In this document: positions 34,111 through 44,582 of the stretch, in pieces | How the letters are laid out: the number at the start of each line of letters is the position of its first letter | Position numbering within the stretch: the first letter of the stretch is position 1 | Assembly: GCA_943327755.2 (NCBI GenBank) | Contig: CALPYF020000014.1 | Span: 33,700 to 97,699 of the forward strand | Length of the DNA stretch: 64,000 nt | Direction: 5' to 3' | Origin: Deinococcus hopiensis KR-140 | GTDB lineage: Bacteria > Deinococcota > Deinococci > Deinococcales > Deinococcaceae | The notes under the pieces: model-generated | Told to the model about the DNA's origin: nothing | The model's input: only the letters and a program-made list of their open reading frames with translations | The model's database searches: none | Made by a program: the position numbers and the translations under genes

Positions 34111-34653
34111 ATGAGGAACATCGCCCTGCTGGCCCTGACCACCGTTCTCAGCACCGCCACCGCTGCCACCGTAAGTGGCAGCCAGAGCACCCCGCTGACC
34201 GTGAACGTCAAGAACGTGTGCATCACGGCCTACACCAACCCCGGCTGGAACGGCGCGGCCGGCATGAGCCGCACCTGGGACAAGATCGATCTGGGCACCG
34301 TGAGCGCCATCAGCAACAACGTCACCGCCGACAAGCTGGTCATGGCCGTGGACTGTAACTACGACACCGCGCTGAAGATCATCACGCCCACCAGCGTCAC
34401 CATGACCCGCGCGGACAAGAAGTACAGCTTCAACATCACCACCAACCCCTGGAGCGCCACGAACCCCATGCACATGAGCTTCAGCGACACCGGGTCGTAC
34501 GAGCCGGCCATGCTGGGCGGCAAGTACGAGTACTACGAGATCAAGGCCAGCTTCAAGCTGGGCGGCGCCGGTCAGAACCCGAACGTGGCCTGGACGATCC
34601 CCGGCGGCACGTACACCGGCGACATGGTCGTCAAGTTCGAATACAACGAGTAA
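34111..34653 (+). CDS. chaperone-usher pilin-like major subunit
   Basis: 180 residues with a signal peptide (MRNIALLALTTVLSTATAA). Two cysteines (C37, C82) can form the disulfide seen in spore-coat-U/pilin subunits. The protein ends in VVKFEYNE, a typical terminal beta strand for donor-strand exchange. It is the first gene before a chaperone and an usher, and the lower GC and Asn/Thr/Lys-rich sequence fit a surface subunit. Function is inferred largely from position and architecture. Confidence 0.7.
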   Translation: MRNIALLALTTVLSTATAATVSGSQSTPLTVNVKNVCITAYTNPGWNGAAGMSRTWDKIDLGTVSAISNNVTADKLVMAVDCNYDTALKIITPTSVTMTRADKKYSFNITTNPWSATNPMHMSFSDTGSYEPAMLGGKYEYYEIKASFKLGGAGQNPNVAWTIPGGTYTGDMVVKFEYNE

Positions 34654-34775
34654 GCCACGGAGAGGGGCAGCGCGGACGTCCCGGTTGACGCCCGGCTGCC
34701 CTCTCTGCGTCACCGTCTGTCGCCTCATCCCTCTTTGCCCTGCCGCCACGGCAGGAGTCCTTCAGGAGTCAGCCC

Positions 34776-35180
34776 GTGCGTGTACTTGCCCTTCTGCCCC
34801 TGCTCTGCGCAGCCCAGGCCGCGCCTGCACCTTGCGAGGTGACGCAGCTTCTCAGTGCACCCGTGACCTATTCCGCGCCGGACAGTGCGCGGGGGCAGAT
34901 CAGCGTACGCGTCTCCTGCCCCGGGACCGGCTGGTACCGCGTGCAGTTCAGCACGCCAGCCGGCCCGCTACTGGCGCCGGGTGGGCCGGTGGTGCTGCGC
35001 GGTGAGCGCGGCGAGGTGCGCGGCGAGATTCAGGGCGTCCCGCTCGACCTGCGGGTGCAGGGGTCACGCGCGTTCGACCTGCCACTGGTGGTGCCCGCCG
35101 GGCAGTGGGCCGCGCCGGGCGGCACGTATCAGGTGCTGTTCGCCGTGACCACCGAGGCTGTGGACGGGGGCCGGCCGTGA
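34776..35180 (+). CDS. spore-coat-U-like minor pilin
   Basis: 134 residues from GTG, with AGGAG 7 bases upstream. After the signal peptide, C20 and C48 are the expected disulfide pair, and LVVPAGQWAAPGGTYQVLFAV matches the SCPU-domain end (PAGQ...GxYxxxxxV). Overlaps the chaperone gene by GTGA. Confidence 0.72.
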   Translation: MRVLALLPLLCAAQAAPAPCEVTQLLSAPVTYSAPDSARGQISVRVSCPGTGWYRVQFSTPAGPLLAPGGPVVLRGERGEVRGEIQGVPLDLRVQGSRAFDLPLVVPAGQWAAPGGTYQVLFAVTTEAVDGGRP

Positions 35181-35878
35181 GGCGCCTCGCGGGTCTGCTG
35201 CTGGCGCTGGGCGTGGCCGCCGCCCAGGGCTTCAGCGTGAGTCCCACGGCGTTCAACCTGAACCCGGAGCGGACGAACACGGCGCAGGTGCGCTTCGAGA
35301 ATCCCTCGGGGGGCCCCATGACCTTTCAGGTGGAGGTGCGCCGCTGGGGAACCCAGGGCGGGGAGCACGTGTACGAACCGACCCGGGACGTGATCGTGAA
35401 TCCCGCGAGCTTCACGCTGAAACGTGGCGAGGCGCAGGTGATCCGGCTGGGGCTCCTGAAGAAGGCCGGCGCGGACGAGCTGACCTACCGGGTCTTCGTG
35501 CAGCAGGTGCCGGGCAGCGACACGCCGTCGGAGTCCAGCAGCACGCCGGACGCCCAGATGAACGTGCGCCAGCTGGTGCAGCTGTCGCTGCCGGTGTACG
35601 TCACCCCGCCGGGCAGCGCGCCCCGCGTGGCGTTCCAGGTGCGCCAGTCGGGCACGCAGGGCACGCTCGATCTCGTGAACAGCGGCAACGCCCACCAGAC
35701 CTACCGGGTCCTGAGCGCCCTGATCGGGGACCGCAGCGTGAACCTGGGCAGCACCGCCGTGCTGGGCCGCAGCACCCTGAGTGTGCCGCTGGGCGAGCTA
35801 GGCGGGGCCCGCAGCGTGACCGTGCAGTTCACGGACGCGAGCGGTAAGGTCGGACGTGAGACGCTCACGCTGCCCTGA
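35177..35878 (+). CDS. periplasmic pilus chaperone (PapD/FimC-like, archaic type)
   Basis: 233 residues, GTG start, signal peptide RRLAGLLLALGVAAAQG. FSVSPTAFNL...TAQVRFEN and TLKRGEAQVIRLGLLKKAG match the G1/F1 strands of pilus chaperones. They hold subunits before export through the usher. Overlaps the usher gene by 23 bases. Confidence 0.82.
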   Translation: MRRLAGLLLALGVAAAQGFSVSPTAFNLNPERTNTAQVRFENPSGGPMTFQVEVRRWGTQGGEHVYEPTRDVIVNPASFTLKRGEAQVIRLGLLKKAGADELTYRVFVQQVPGSDTPSESSSTPDAQMNVRQLVQLSLPVYVTPPGSAPRVAFQVRQSGTQGTLDLVNSGNAHQTYRVLSALIGDRSVNLGSTAVLGRSTLSVPLGELGGARSVTVQFTDASGKVGRETLTLP

Positions 35879-38060
35879 TCTGCGCGGGGCGTGGCTGCTG
35901 GCGGCCCTGCTGGCCGGTCACGCGGCGGCGCAGGAGAGCGCGGCCAGCCCGTCGCCCTGCGCTGCGGAACCGGTGTTCGTGGACGCCACGATCAACGGCG
36001 AGGCGCGCGGGGGCGGGCTGGCCCTCCTGCCGCCGGGCGCGGTGTGGGTCGAATCCCGGCTGCTGCGGCCGTCCGAGTCCGCATACGCGGTGGCGCAGGC
36101 CACCTGCGACCTGGGCGCGTTCGTACAGCTGAGCGGCGAGTTGGACCTCAGCTTCGACCCGTCAGAACTCACGCTGACCGTGCGCCCGCAGCTGGCGCTG
36201 CTGCCCGGCAACACCCTGGACCTGGCCGACCGGCACTCCAGTGCGCCCGGGCCGGACGCCACGCTGCCGCTGGTCACGCTGGGCGTGCAGGGCCGCCTGG
36301 AGCGCACGCCCGGCACCGAGGACCTCTCGCGCGAGCTGGGCGTGCAGGCGGGCGCGCAGTCCGGTCCGCTGACCGGCGCGGTGGGGGTCAGCGTGCGCGC
36401 GCAGGGCCAGGCGGCCCCCCAGGTCGAGGCGCAGCTCGGCGCGGTGTATCAGGTCTCACCCCGCCTGACCGTGACGGCGCAGGCGTACGCGCAGCGCGTG
36501 GACGGCGAGACCCGCCTGAACGATCAGCGGATCAGTGGGGTGCGGATCAACTGGGGGGACGCGCGGGCCTACCGGCTGCCGCTGTGGACCCTGGCCCTGC
36601 CGCTGGACGCCGAGGTGCGCCTGCGGGTGAACGGGGACGACCTGCCGCCGGTGCGCGTGCGGGCCGGGCAGCTGATCCTGCGGAACGTGGGCGTGAACGC
36701 CCCGGCCGGCACGCTGCAGGCGGTCATCGTGGACGCCACGGGCGAACGGACGGAGTCCCGGGTGTACGGGCCGGGCGACGTGCTCGTGACCGCGCACGCG
36801 CTGGCCGTGCAGGCTGAGGCAGGCGTGAAGGGCCGGGCAGGCGCCGCGACCCTGAACGGCGTGTACGGGGTGACGGACCGCTGGAGCCTCTCGGGCGAGG
36901 CGCAGTGGCAGCCCGGCGACTGGCAGGGGCAGCTGGGGGCGCGGTACGCGGACCTGTCCTACAGCGCGGGCGTGAATGTGGCGTACCGCTCGGCCCGGCC
37001 GCAGGACACGGCGCTGACCGGCGACGTGACGCTGCTGCGGGACGAGTGGCGCCTGAGCAGCGCTGCGCGTCTCGTGCCGCTGAACCTCCGGGCCAGCAGC
37101 GTCTCGGCGTCGGCCGGGTGGGCCGGGAGCGGGAGCGGCACGACCGTCAGCGTGACGGCGCAGGCCACGCCCGGTCAGGCTCAGTACGCGGCGGGCGCCT
37201 CGGTCAGCCGTCAGGTCACGCCGCAGCTGACGACGGCCGCGCGCGCGCAGCTGGCGGCCGAGGCAGGGCAGCTGGGCTGGCAGGCCGGGCTCAGCCTCAC
37301 CTGGACGCCCCGGGACACGCTGTCGGTCACAGGCGCCGCGCTGGCGCAGCGGAACGCACCGCTAACTGCGGGCACGTTCTCTGCGGTCACGGAGGCCCGC
37401 TGGCAACCGGCGCCGGGCCACACCGTGACGGCTGCCGCGCAGTTCAGCACGCTGCCGCAGCGCTCGGCGCGCCTGGGGTACGCCTACGCGGGCCCGGTCG
37501 CCCTGACCGCCTCGGCGAGTACCGACGGCGGCTGGAGCGCCTCTGGCCGGGTGGGGGTGGCCTGGGTGGCGGGGCGGGCGTACCTGACCCCGGACGATCC
37601 GGGCCCCGGCGTGCTGGTGCGGGTGGGGCTGCCGGGCGTGCCACTGCGGGTCAATGGCGTGCGGGTGGTATCGGACGCGCGTGGGGAGGCGCTGGTGCTG
37701 CTCTCGCCGGGCACGCAGGCGGTGAGTGTCACGCCGGATTTCGACGCGCTGCCGGTCACGGTGAGCGTGCGTGAGGAGCGGCGGGACGTGACGCTCGCGG
37801 GGCAGGGCGCGGCGGTAGTCGACTGGACGGGGAATTTCGAGGCGTTCGTGTGGGTGCGCCTGCTGGGGGCGGACGGCGCGCCGCTGCCCTACGCGACCCT
37901 GGACGTGCAGGGGACCCGCCGCACGGACGACGAGGGCTGGGCGCTCATTCCGGCCTTCGGGGCGCCGCTGGTGGCCCCGGTGACGCTCGACGGCGCGGCG
38001 GCCCCGGCCTGCCGGGTGACGCTCACGCCGGGCGTCGAGTCGGTGCGCTGCATGCCCTGA
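35856..38060 (+). CDS. outer-membrane usher protein
   Basis: 734 residues, GTG start inside the chaperone gene. Signal peptide near 10-25 (GAWLLAALLAGHAAAQ). It has an N-terminal domain, a long beta-barrel region of alternating hydrophobic residues (about 150-600), and C-terminal beta-sandwich domains with GVLVRVGLPGVPLRVNGVRV and a late Cys pair. It exports and assembles the two upstream subunits. It is a little shorter than typical ushers (about 800). Confidence 0.82.
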   Translation: MRRSRCPDLRGAWLLAALLAGHAAAQESAASPSPCAAEPVFVDATINGEARGGGLALLPPGAVWVESRLLRPSESAYAVAQATCDLGAFVQLSGELDLSFDPSELTLTVRPQLALLPGNTLDLADRHSSAPGPDATLPLVTLGVQGRLERTPGTEDLSRELGVQAGAQSGPLTGAVGVSVRAQGQAAPQVEAQLGAVYQVSPRLTVTAQAYAQRVDGETRLNDQRISGVRINWGDARAYRLPLWTLALPLDAEVRLRVNGDDLPPVRVRAGQLILRNVGVNAPAGTLQAVIVDATGERTESRVYGPGDVLVTAHALAVQAEAGVKGRAGAATLNGVYGVTDRWSLSGEAQWQPGDWQGQLGARYADLSYSAGVNVAYRSARPQDTALTGDVTLLRDEWRLSSAARLVPLNLRASSVSASAGWAGSGSGTTVSVTAQATPGQAQYAAGASVSRQVTPQLTTAARAQLAAEAGQLGWQAGLSLTWTPRDTLSVTGAALAQRNAPLTAGTFSAVTEARWQPAPGHTVTAAAQFSTLPQRSARLGYAYAGPVALTASASTDGGWSASGRVGVAWVAGRAYLTPDDPGPGVLVRVGLPGVPLRVNGVRVVSDARGEALVLLSPGTQAVSVTPDFDALPVTVSVREERRDVTLAGQGAAVVDWTGNFEAFVWVRLLGADGAPLPYATLDVQGTRRTDDEGWALIPAFGAPLVAPVTLDGAAAPACRVTLTPGVESVRCMP

Positions 38061-38083
38061 CAGGCTGCGTGGCACCGGAACGG

Positions 38084-38114
38084 CGCGGCCGGAGGAAGGA
38101 TCTCTCCGGCCGCG
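38084..38114. terminator. bidirectional hairpin between usher and galM
   Basis: 11-bp perfect stem: 38084-38094 with 38104-38114, 9-base loop. Confidence 0.6.
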
Positions 38115-38137
38115 TCTGGCTGCTCAGGGATGGCCGC

Positions 38138-39199
38138 TCACTGAGTGCGGAAGGTGTGCACGGTGCGGGACGTGAAGGTCTGTCCGGGGTCGAGGCGGGT
38201 GGTGGGGAACTGCGGCTGGTTGGGTGAGTCCGGGACGTGCTGCGTTTCGAGGCACACGGCGGCCTGTGGCGCGTGGACGCGGCCTGCGTGTCCGGTGTGC
38301 TGGCCGTTCAGGAAGTTGGCGGTGTACAGCTGCAGGGCGGGTTCGGTGGTGTGGATGTCCAGGGTGCGGCCGCTGGCGGGGTGGTGCAGGGTGGCGGCGG
38401 GGCGCAGGGTGCCGTCCTGGCCGCGCAGGAGGAGGTTGTGGTCGAAGCCGCCGGGCTGCGCGGTCAGGGCGTCGCCCAGGGGGCGGGGCGTGCGGAAGTC
38501 CAGGGGGGTGCCGGTGACGTCCTGCATGGCGCCGGTGGGGATACCGCCCGCGTGGGTGGGCGTGAACGTGTCGGCGTGCAGCGTGAGGACGTGCGCGCCG
38601 ATCCCTTCGTGCGGGTCGGGGCTGAGGTTCCAGTAGGTGTGGTTGGTCAGATTGACGTGCGTGGGCGCGTCGGTGGTGGCGCGGTACTCGATGCTCAGGG
38701 TGGGGTGGGGGTCGGCGGTCAGGTGGTACGTGACCTGCACGTGCAGGGTGCCGGGGTGCCCCTCCTCGCCGTGGGGGCTGGTGCGGGTGAACGTCACCTG
38801 CGCGCCCTCCCCCACCACCTCGGCGTGTCCGTGCCAGACGCGCAGGTCGAAGCCGCGCGGGCCGCCGTGCAGGGCGTGCGGGCCGTCGCTGGGGGTCAGG
38901 TGGATCGCCTGCCCGTCCAGCGTGTAGTGGGCCTGCGTGATGCGGTTGGCGAAGCGGCCCACGGTGCTGCCCAGGAACGGGGCGGTCTCGCGGCTCAGGT
39001 ACGGTTCGGGCCGGTCGAAGCCCAGCACGACCTCGCCCGGCGTGCCGCTGCGGTCCGGGACATGCAGGCTGGTGAGGGTCGCGCCCAGATCGGTCAGCTG
39101 GGCCTGCACGCCGCCGGGCAGCGTCAGCGTGAACTGCGTGATGGGCTGCCCGTCGGGCGCGGAGCCCCAGGTGCGGGTGTGGACGGTGGGCGTGGTCAT
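38138..39199 (-). CDS. galM: aldose 1-epimerase (mutarotase)
   Basis: 353 residues. Interconverts alpha and beta sugar anomers. NRITQAHYTLDGQAIHLTPSDGPHALHGG, NLTNHTYWNLS (catalytic His) and AVCLETQHVPDSPNQPQFP (catalytic Glu) are GALM motifs. Last gene of the ROK-xylB-xylA-galM operon, 19 bases after xylA. Here it should supply the anomer that xylose isomerase uses. Confidence 0.9.
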   Translation of the reverse strand: MTTPTVHTRTWGSAPDGQPITQFTLTLPGGVQAQLTDLGATLTSLHVPDRSGTPGEVVLGFDRPEPYLSRETAPFLGSTVGRFANRITQAHYTLDGQAIHLTPSDGPHALHGGPRGFDLRVWHGHAEVVGEGAQVTFTRTSPHGEEGHPGTLHVQVTYHLTADPHPTLSIEYRATTDAPTHVNLTNHTYWNLSPDPHEGIGAHVLTLHADTFTPTHAGGIPTGAMQDVTGTPLDFRTPRPLGDALTAQPGGFDHNLLLRGQDGTLRPAATLHHPASGRTLDIHTTEPALQLYTANFLNGQHTGHAGRVHAPQAAVCLETQHVPDSPNQPQFPTTRLDPGQTFTSRTVHTFRTQ

Positions 39200-39205
39200 G
39201 GGCCG

Positions 39206-39211
39206 AGGGTA
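39206..39211 (-). promoter_or_regulatory. -10-like TACCCT in the xylA-galM gap
   Basis: TACCCT on the minus strand, 6 bases before the galM ATG. It may give an extra leaderless galM transcript from inside the operon. Confidence 0.4.
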
Positions 39212-39218
39212 GCGCCGC

Positions 39219-40385
<1,167 letters not shown>

Positions 40386-40433
40386 GCGGGGCTCCTTGAA
40401 GGGGTCGAGAGGTCGGGTAGGGCTTCTGGACAA

Positions 40434-41918
40434 TCAGCTCCCGTACAGGGCGGTGCGGGTGGCGGCGTAGGCGGTCAGGGCGTCGGCCATGTCCACGGGC
40501 GGGACGGGCGGGTGGAGGTCGGGGCGGGTGGCGTCCATGGCGGCCGTCAGGCTCGGGTGGAGTCCGGCGGCGGGCATGGCTAGGATGGCGGCGCCGTGGG
40601 CCGCGCCGGGGCGCTGAGCAGTGGGGTGGACGGGGAGGTTCAGGGCGCTGCTGGCGAGACCCAGCCACAGGTCGCTGCGGGCGCCGCCCCCGGTAGAGAT
40701 CAGGGTGTTCAGCGGGGCGATGGCCTGCATGACGGCGTACGCGTCGGCCAGTGCGGCGACGCTGCCTTCCAGCACGGCGCGCGTCAGGTGGGCGCGGCCG
40801 TGCGCGAGGCTCAGGCCGGTGAAGGCCGCGCGGGCGTGGGGGTTCATCAGGGGACTGCGTTCGCCGGACAGGTACGGCAGGAACGTCACGCCGTCCGCGC
40901 CGGGGGGAACCTGCGCGGCCTCCTCCAGCAGCGCGGCGATGGGCGTGTCGGGCGCGAGTTTCGCGTGCAGCCATTCCAGGGACCCGGCGGCGGAGAGGGT
41001 CACGCCGAGCAGGTGGTACCCGCCGTCGGCGTGCGCGAACAGGTGCACGCGGCCCTCCGGGTCGGGGGTGGGGTCGCGCAGGGGGCTGAAGATCACGCCG
41101 CTGGTGCCCAGGCTGACACTGCCCACGTCCGGGCGGGCGCTCGACAGGCCCAGGGCGATTCCGGCGGCGGCGTTGTCCCCGCCGCCCGCGACGACCGGGA
41201 GTCCTTCGGGGAGGCCGGTCGCGGCGGCCCACTCGCGGGTGAGGGTGCCGACGACATCGGTGGACTTCACGAGCGGCGGGAACAGGTCGGGCGTCAGGTC
41301 GAGTGCGCCCAGCACGTCCGCGTCCCACACGCCGCGCGCAAGGTTCAGCGCGCCCACCCCGCTGGCGTCGCTGGGTTCGGCGGCCAGCACGCCGGTCAGG
41401 GCGTAGCCGACGTAATCCTTGGGGATCAGCGCGTGGCGCAGCCGGGCGAAGACCTCGGGTTCCTCGTCGCGCAACCAGAGGATCTTGGGCAGCTGGAAGC
41501 CGGTCACGGCGCGGTTCCCGGTCCGCGCGACCAGCTCGGCGCGGGGGACGCGGGCCTCGATCTGCTCGACCTGCGCGCCGGTCCGCTGGTCGTTCCACAG
41601 CAGCGCGGGCCGCAGCACCTCGCCACGGGCGTCCAGCGGGACGAGGCCGTGCATCTGCCCGCTGAGGCCCAGCGCCAGGGGCTGCGCGCGGCCCTCCAGT
41701 GCGCCGCTCAGGTCGCGCAGCGCGGCGCGCACGCCCGCCAGCCAGTCGGCGGGGCGCTGCTCGGTCCAGCCGGGGCGGGGGGTCAGGAGGGGGTAGGGGT
41801 GGGTGCTCTCGGCCAGGGTGTCGCCGCCCGCGGTGACGGCGACGGCCTTGACGCCGCTGGTGCCGACGTCCAGGCCCAGCGTGACGGGCGTGAGGGGCGC
41901 AGGGGTGGTGGGGGTCAT
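40434..41918 (-). CDS. xylB: xylulokinase
   Basis: 494 residues of the FGGY kinase family. LGLDVGTSGVKAVAV is the phosphate-binding N-terminus, LGLSGQMHGLVPLD the substrate loop, and ISTGGGARSDLWLGLASSALNLPV the ADP-binding motif. Makes xylulose 5-phosphate for the pentose phosphate pathway. Overlaps the ROK regulator stop by ATGA. Confidence 0.94.
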   Translation of the reverse strand: MTPTTPAPLTPVTLGLDVGTSGVKAVAVTAGGDTLAESTHPYPLLTPRPGWTEQRPADWLAGVRAALRDLSGALEGRAQPLALGLSGQMHGLVPLDARGEVLRPALLWNDQRTGAQVEQIEARVPRAELVARTGNRAVTGFQLPKILWLRDEEPEVFARLRHALIPKDYVGYALTGVLAAEPSDASGVGALNLARGVWDADVLGALDLTPDLFPPLVKSTDVVGTLTREWAAATGLPEGLPVVAGGGDNAAAGIALGLSSARPDVGSVSLGTSGVIFSPLRDPTPDPEGRVHLFAHADGGYHLLGVTLSAAGSLEWLHAKLAPDTPIAALLEEAAQVPPGADGVTFLPYLSGERSPLMNPHARAAFTGLSLAHGRAHLTRAVLEGSVAALADAYAVMQAIAPLNTLISTGGGARSDLWLGLASSALNLPVHPTAQRPGAAHGAAILAMPAAGLHPSLTAAMDATRPDLHPPVPPVDMADALTAYAATRTALYGS

Positions 41919-43111
41919 GCGGGCTCCTGTGGGGTGTCGATCACGCGCGCGAGCAGCTGCGCGGCGGCGCCCAGCGCGGGCAGGTACAGGCTGTCGGTGC
42001 GGACCGTGACGCGCGCGGGCGGCGCGGCCGGACGCCACTGCCGGGCGTGGTACACGTCCAGCGCGGGGCCCAGCACGGCGCCGTCCAGGCGGGTCAGGGC
42101 GCCGCCGATGACGATCTCGTCCGGGCCGAGGGTCTGGTGCAGGTTCACGAGCAGCTGCCCCAGCGCCTCCCCGGCGCGGCCGAGGGTGACCTGCACGGCG
42201 GCCTCGCGCAGGCGCGGCGCGAGGGCCTCGTCCAGCGGGTCGAGGACGTTCAGGTTCAGCGCGGCGCGGATCGCCCAGCCGCCCAGCAGGGTCTCGACGC
42301 AGCCGCGGTTCCCGCAGTGGCAGTACAGGCCGCCGGGCTGGATGATCGCATGGCCGATCTCGCCCGCGAGGCCGCGCGCGCCGCGCAGGACGTGGGGGGT
42401 GCCGCTCAGGGCGGTGAATCCGGCGCCGACGCCGCTGCCCAGGCTGACGTACGCGAGCAGCTGCGGCGGCTCGCCGGGGCGCAGGAAGCTCTCGCCGAAG
42501 GCGGCGGCGTTCGCCTCGTTGTCCAGCGTGATGGCGCCTGCGGGCAGGGTGGCGGGCAGGTCGGGCGCGGCGCGCAGCAGGTCCAGGAAGGGCACGTCGT
42601 CCCAGCCGAGGTTCGGGGCGTACAGGACGCGCGTGCCGTCCGGGCTGACCGGGCCGGGCAGGGCTACCCCGAGGCCCAGCAGCTCGCGGCCCTGCGTGGC
42701 GGGGTCTTGCAGCAGCTGCCCGCACAGCCGGGTGACGGTGTGCGCGGCGGCGTGCGGGGTGGTGGTGGGGGTGCGGGTCTCGGCGCGGGCGAGGACGGTG
42801 CCGCGCAGGGTGGTGGCGACGGCGCGCGCGCCGAGCACGCCGATCTCTGCACCCAGAAGGACGTGCTGGGTCTCCCCGAGGTGCAGTTCGCGGCCCGGGC
42901 GTCCGGTGGCGCCGGGGCGGGCGTGGCCCTCGCTGAGCCAGCCGCCGTCCAGCAGGGTCGTGACGAGGCTGCCGACGGTGACCTTGGTCAGGCCGCTGTG
43001 GGCGGCGAGTTCGGCGCGGCTGAGGCCGGGGTGGGTGCGCAGCAGGTGCAGCACGCGGGCGCGGTTGAGGTGTTTCAGGTACGGCTGGTCGCCGCCGGGG
43101 GTGGTGGGCAT
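41915..43111 (-). CDS. ROK-family transcriptional regulator (XylR-like)
   Basis: 398 residues. The N-terminal winged helix (LSRAELAAHSGLTKVTVGSL) is followed by a ROK sugar-binding domain with AGEIGHAIIQPGGLYCHCGNRGCVET, the zinc-binding CxCGxxGC motif. First gene of the xylose operon and so a likely xylose-responsive autoregulator. A palindromic operator lies just downstream of its promoter. Confidence 0.9.
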   Translation of the reverse strand: MPTTPGGDQPYLKHLNRARVLHLLRTHPGLSRAELAAHSGLTKVTVGSLVTTLLDGGWLSEGHARPGATGRPGRELHLGETQHVLLGAEIGVLGARAVATTLRGTVLARAETRTPTTTPHAAAHTVTRLCGQLLQDPATQGRELLGLGVALPGPVSPDGTRVLYAPNLGWDDVPFLDLLRAAPDLPATLPAGAITLDNEANAAAFGESFLRPGEPPQLLAYVSLGSGVGAGFTALSGTPHVLRGARGLAGEIGHAIIQPGGLYCHCGNRGCVETLLGGWAIRAALNLNVLDPLDEALAPRLREAAVQVTLGRAGEALGQLLVNLHQTLGPDEIVIGGALTRLDGAVLGPALDVYHARQWRPAAPPARVTVRTDSLYLPALGAAAQLLARVIDTPQEPA

Positions 43112-43121
43112 CGGTCCTCTC

Positions 43122-43144
43122 TTTAGTTAGTTGATTTAACGAAA
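43122..43144 (-). promoter_or_regulatory. putative ROK/XylR operator
   Basis: 23-bp imperfect palindrome. Arms 43122-43130 (TTTAGTTAG) and 43136-43144 (TTAACGAAA) agree at 7 of 9 positions around a 5-base centre. It falls just after the predicted transcription start and before the ATG, so binding would block transcription. Confidence 0.55.
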
Positions 43145-43147
43145 TGC

Positions 43148-43177
43148 AGCGTAGCCGGATTGAGCCCAGAACGTCAA
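43148..43177 (-). promoter_or_regulatory. promoter of the xylose operon
   Basis: On the minus strand TTGACG (43172-43177), 18 bases, then TACGCT (43148-43153). The leader of about 30 bases holds the operator and an AGAGGA ribosome binding site. Confidence 0.65.
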
Positions 43178-43402
43178 TCCCTCAGCATAATCTTCGATCA
43201 GAACGCACTTTCAGAAGATCTGAACCGATTAAGCATCCGACATTCAGATTGTTCGGTGCCGCGCCATATTTAGTTCTTCTAACCAATGGTCGTTCATCGC
43301 GGAAGCAGTTCCAGTAGACGCTTCGGCACTTCTGGCAGCAAAAGATGTCTGTGCCGGTATAATTCTGCCTGCGCAGCACCACAATGGCATCCCAACTGTC
43401 TG
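43178..43402. other. lower-GC stretch between two divergent regulators
   Basis: About half A/T, unlike the flanks. A minus-strand frame encodes a Cys-rich piece (CCQKCRSVYWNC) that could be a decayed transposase or zinc-finger remnant, but it has no start or partner motif. Nothing else identified. Confidence 0.3.
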
Positions 43403-43431
43403 TTGACAGCGCTTTCAGACAGGAGTACGCT
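43403..43431 (+). promoter_or_regulatory. lacI-type regulator promoter with overlapping operator
   Basis: TTGACA (43403-43408), exactly 17 bases, TACGCT (43426-43431). The operator-like TTGACAGCGCTTTCAG (43403-43418) covers the -35 box and shares its core with the palindrome at 44583, so the regulator probably represses itself. Confidence 0.7.
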
Positions 43432-43491
43432 CCGGACATCTCAATCTTCTCTTCACCGAGCAGGCAACCGGCCTGACTTGCAGGAGCACCC

Positions 43492-44553
43492 ATGATGGAA
43501 GCAGTCACCCTGGCGCAGGTGGCGCGGGAGGCGGGCGTCTCGCCCAGCACCGTGTCACGCATTCTGAACGGCACGGCCAACGTGACGCCAGAAAAACGCG
43601 CCCGTGTCGAATCCGTCATCACCCGCCTGAACTACCGCCCCAACCCGCAGGCGCAGGCCCTGGCCGGCGGGCGCAGCCTGACCATCGGCGTGATCACCCC
43701 CACCCTGAACTCCACCTTCTACGGCGAGGCGCTGGCCGGGATCGAGGCGGCCCTGAACGACACGCCGTACCACCCGATCGTGATCAGCGGCCAGTGGCGC
43801 ACCGAACGCGAGCAGGAGGCGCTGGACCTGCTGCTGGCCCGCCGGGTGGACGCCGTGATCATGATGGGCGGCATCCTCGACGACCAGATCCTGACGCACG
43901 TGGCGCGGCGGGTGCCGCTGATCGCGGTGGGCCGCGACGTGCGCGGCCTGGATCACAGCTGCATCGTGCTGGACAACACCAAGGCCATGCAGCAGGTCGC
44001 GCGGCACCTGCTGGACCTCGGGCACCGCCAGTTCGCGTACATCAGCGGCGCCGAGCGGCAGCAGGACGCCATGGAACGCCGCGTGGCCTTCCTGGACTAC
44101 CTGGGGGCGCACGGCGTGACCGTCCCCCCCGAACTGATCCAGGTGGGCCGCTACACCGAGGAAGGTGGCCTGGAGGCCGCCGAGGCGATCCTGAATGCCG
44201 GGGTACCGTTCACGGCGCTGGTGTGCGCCAACGACCAGATGGCGCTGGGCGCGCGCCTGGCGCTGTACCGCCGGGGCGTGAACGTCCCCGGGGACGTGTC
44301 CCTGACGGGCTTCGACGACGTGTTCACCTCGTCGCTGATGACGCCGCCGCTGACGACCGTGCGGCAGGCGATCTACGACATCGGCCTGACGGCGGCCCGC
44401 GAGGCGCTGAACCTGCTCGACGGTCAGCCGGTCGTCCGGCAGGTCTTCGAGCCTGAACTGATCATCCGTGAATCCACGGCTCCCCCGGTGCGTCCGCGTC
44501 CGGAAGGCCGCGCCAGACAGGGGGTGAAGACCATGAGCACCCCGGATGGCTGA
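43492..44553 (+). CDS. LacI-family transcriptional regulator
   Basis: 353 residues. The DNA-binding head VTLAQVAREAGVSPSTVSRILNG and hinge NPQAQALAGG are followed by a sugar-binding core. SLTGFDDVFTSSLMTPPLTTVRQ is the typical C-terminal signature. ATG ATG at 43492/43495 are both possible; the second is better spaced from AGGAG. It controls the xylo-oligosaccharide operon through the AGCGCT palindromes. Confidence 0.92.
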   Translation: MMEAVTLAQVAREAGVSPSTVSRILNGTANVTPEKRARVESVITRLNYRPNPQAQALAGGRSLTIGVITPTLNSTFYGEALAGIEAALNDTPYHPIVISGQWRTEREQEALDLLLARRVDAVIMMGGILDDQILTHVARRVPLIAVGRDVRGLDHSCIVLDNTKAMQQVARHLLDLGHRQFAYISGAERQQDAMERRVAFLDYLGAHGVTVPPELIQVGRYTEEGGLEAAEAILNAGVPFTALVCANDQMALGARLALYRRGVNVPGDVSLTGFDDVFTSSLMTPPLTTVRQAIYDIGLTAAREALNLLDGQPVVRQVFEPELIIRESTAPPVRPRPEGRARQGVKTMSTPDG

Positions 44554-44582
44554 GGGCCTTCGCCCGGCTGCGCATACCCATT

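Noticed and set aside
43182..43622. 146-residue minus-strand ORF across the LacI start
   Set aside because: Its N-terminal part is antisense to the regulator. Only the Cys-rich end lies in free sequence and it has no start of its own.
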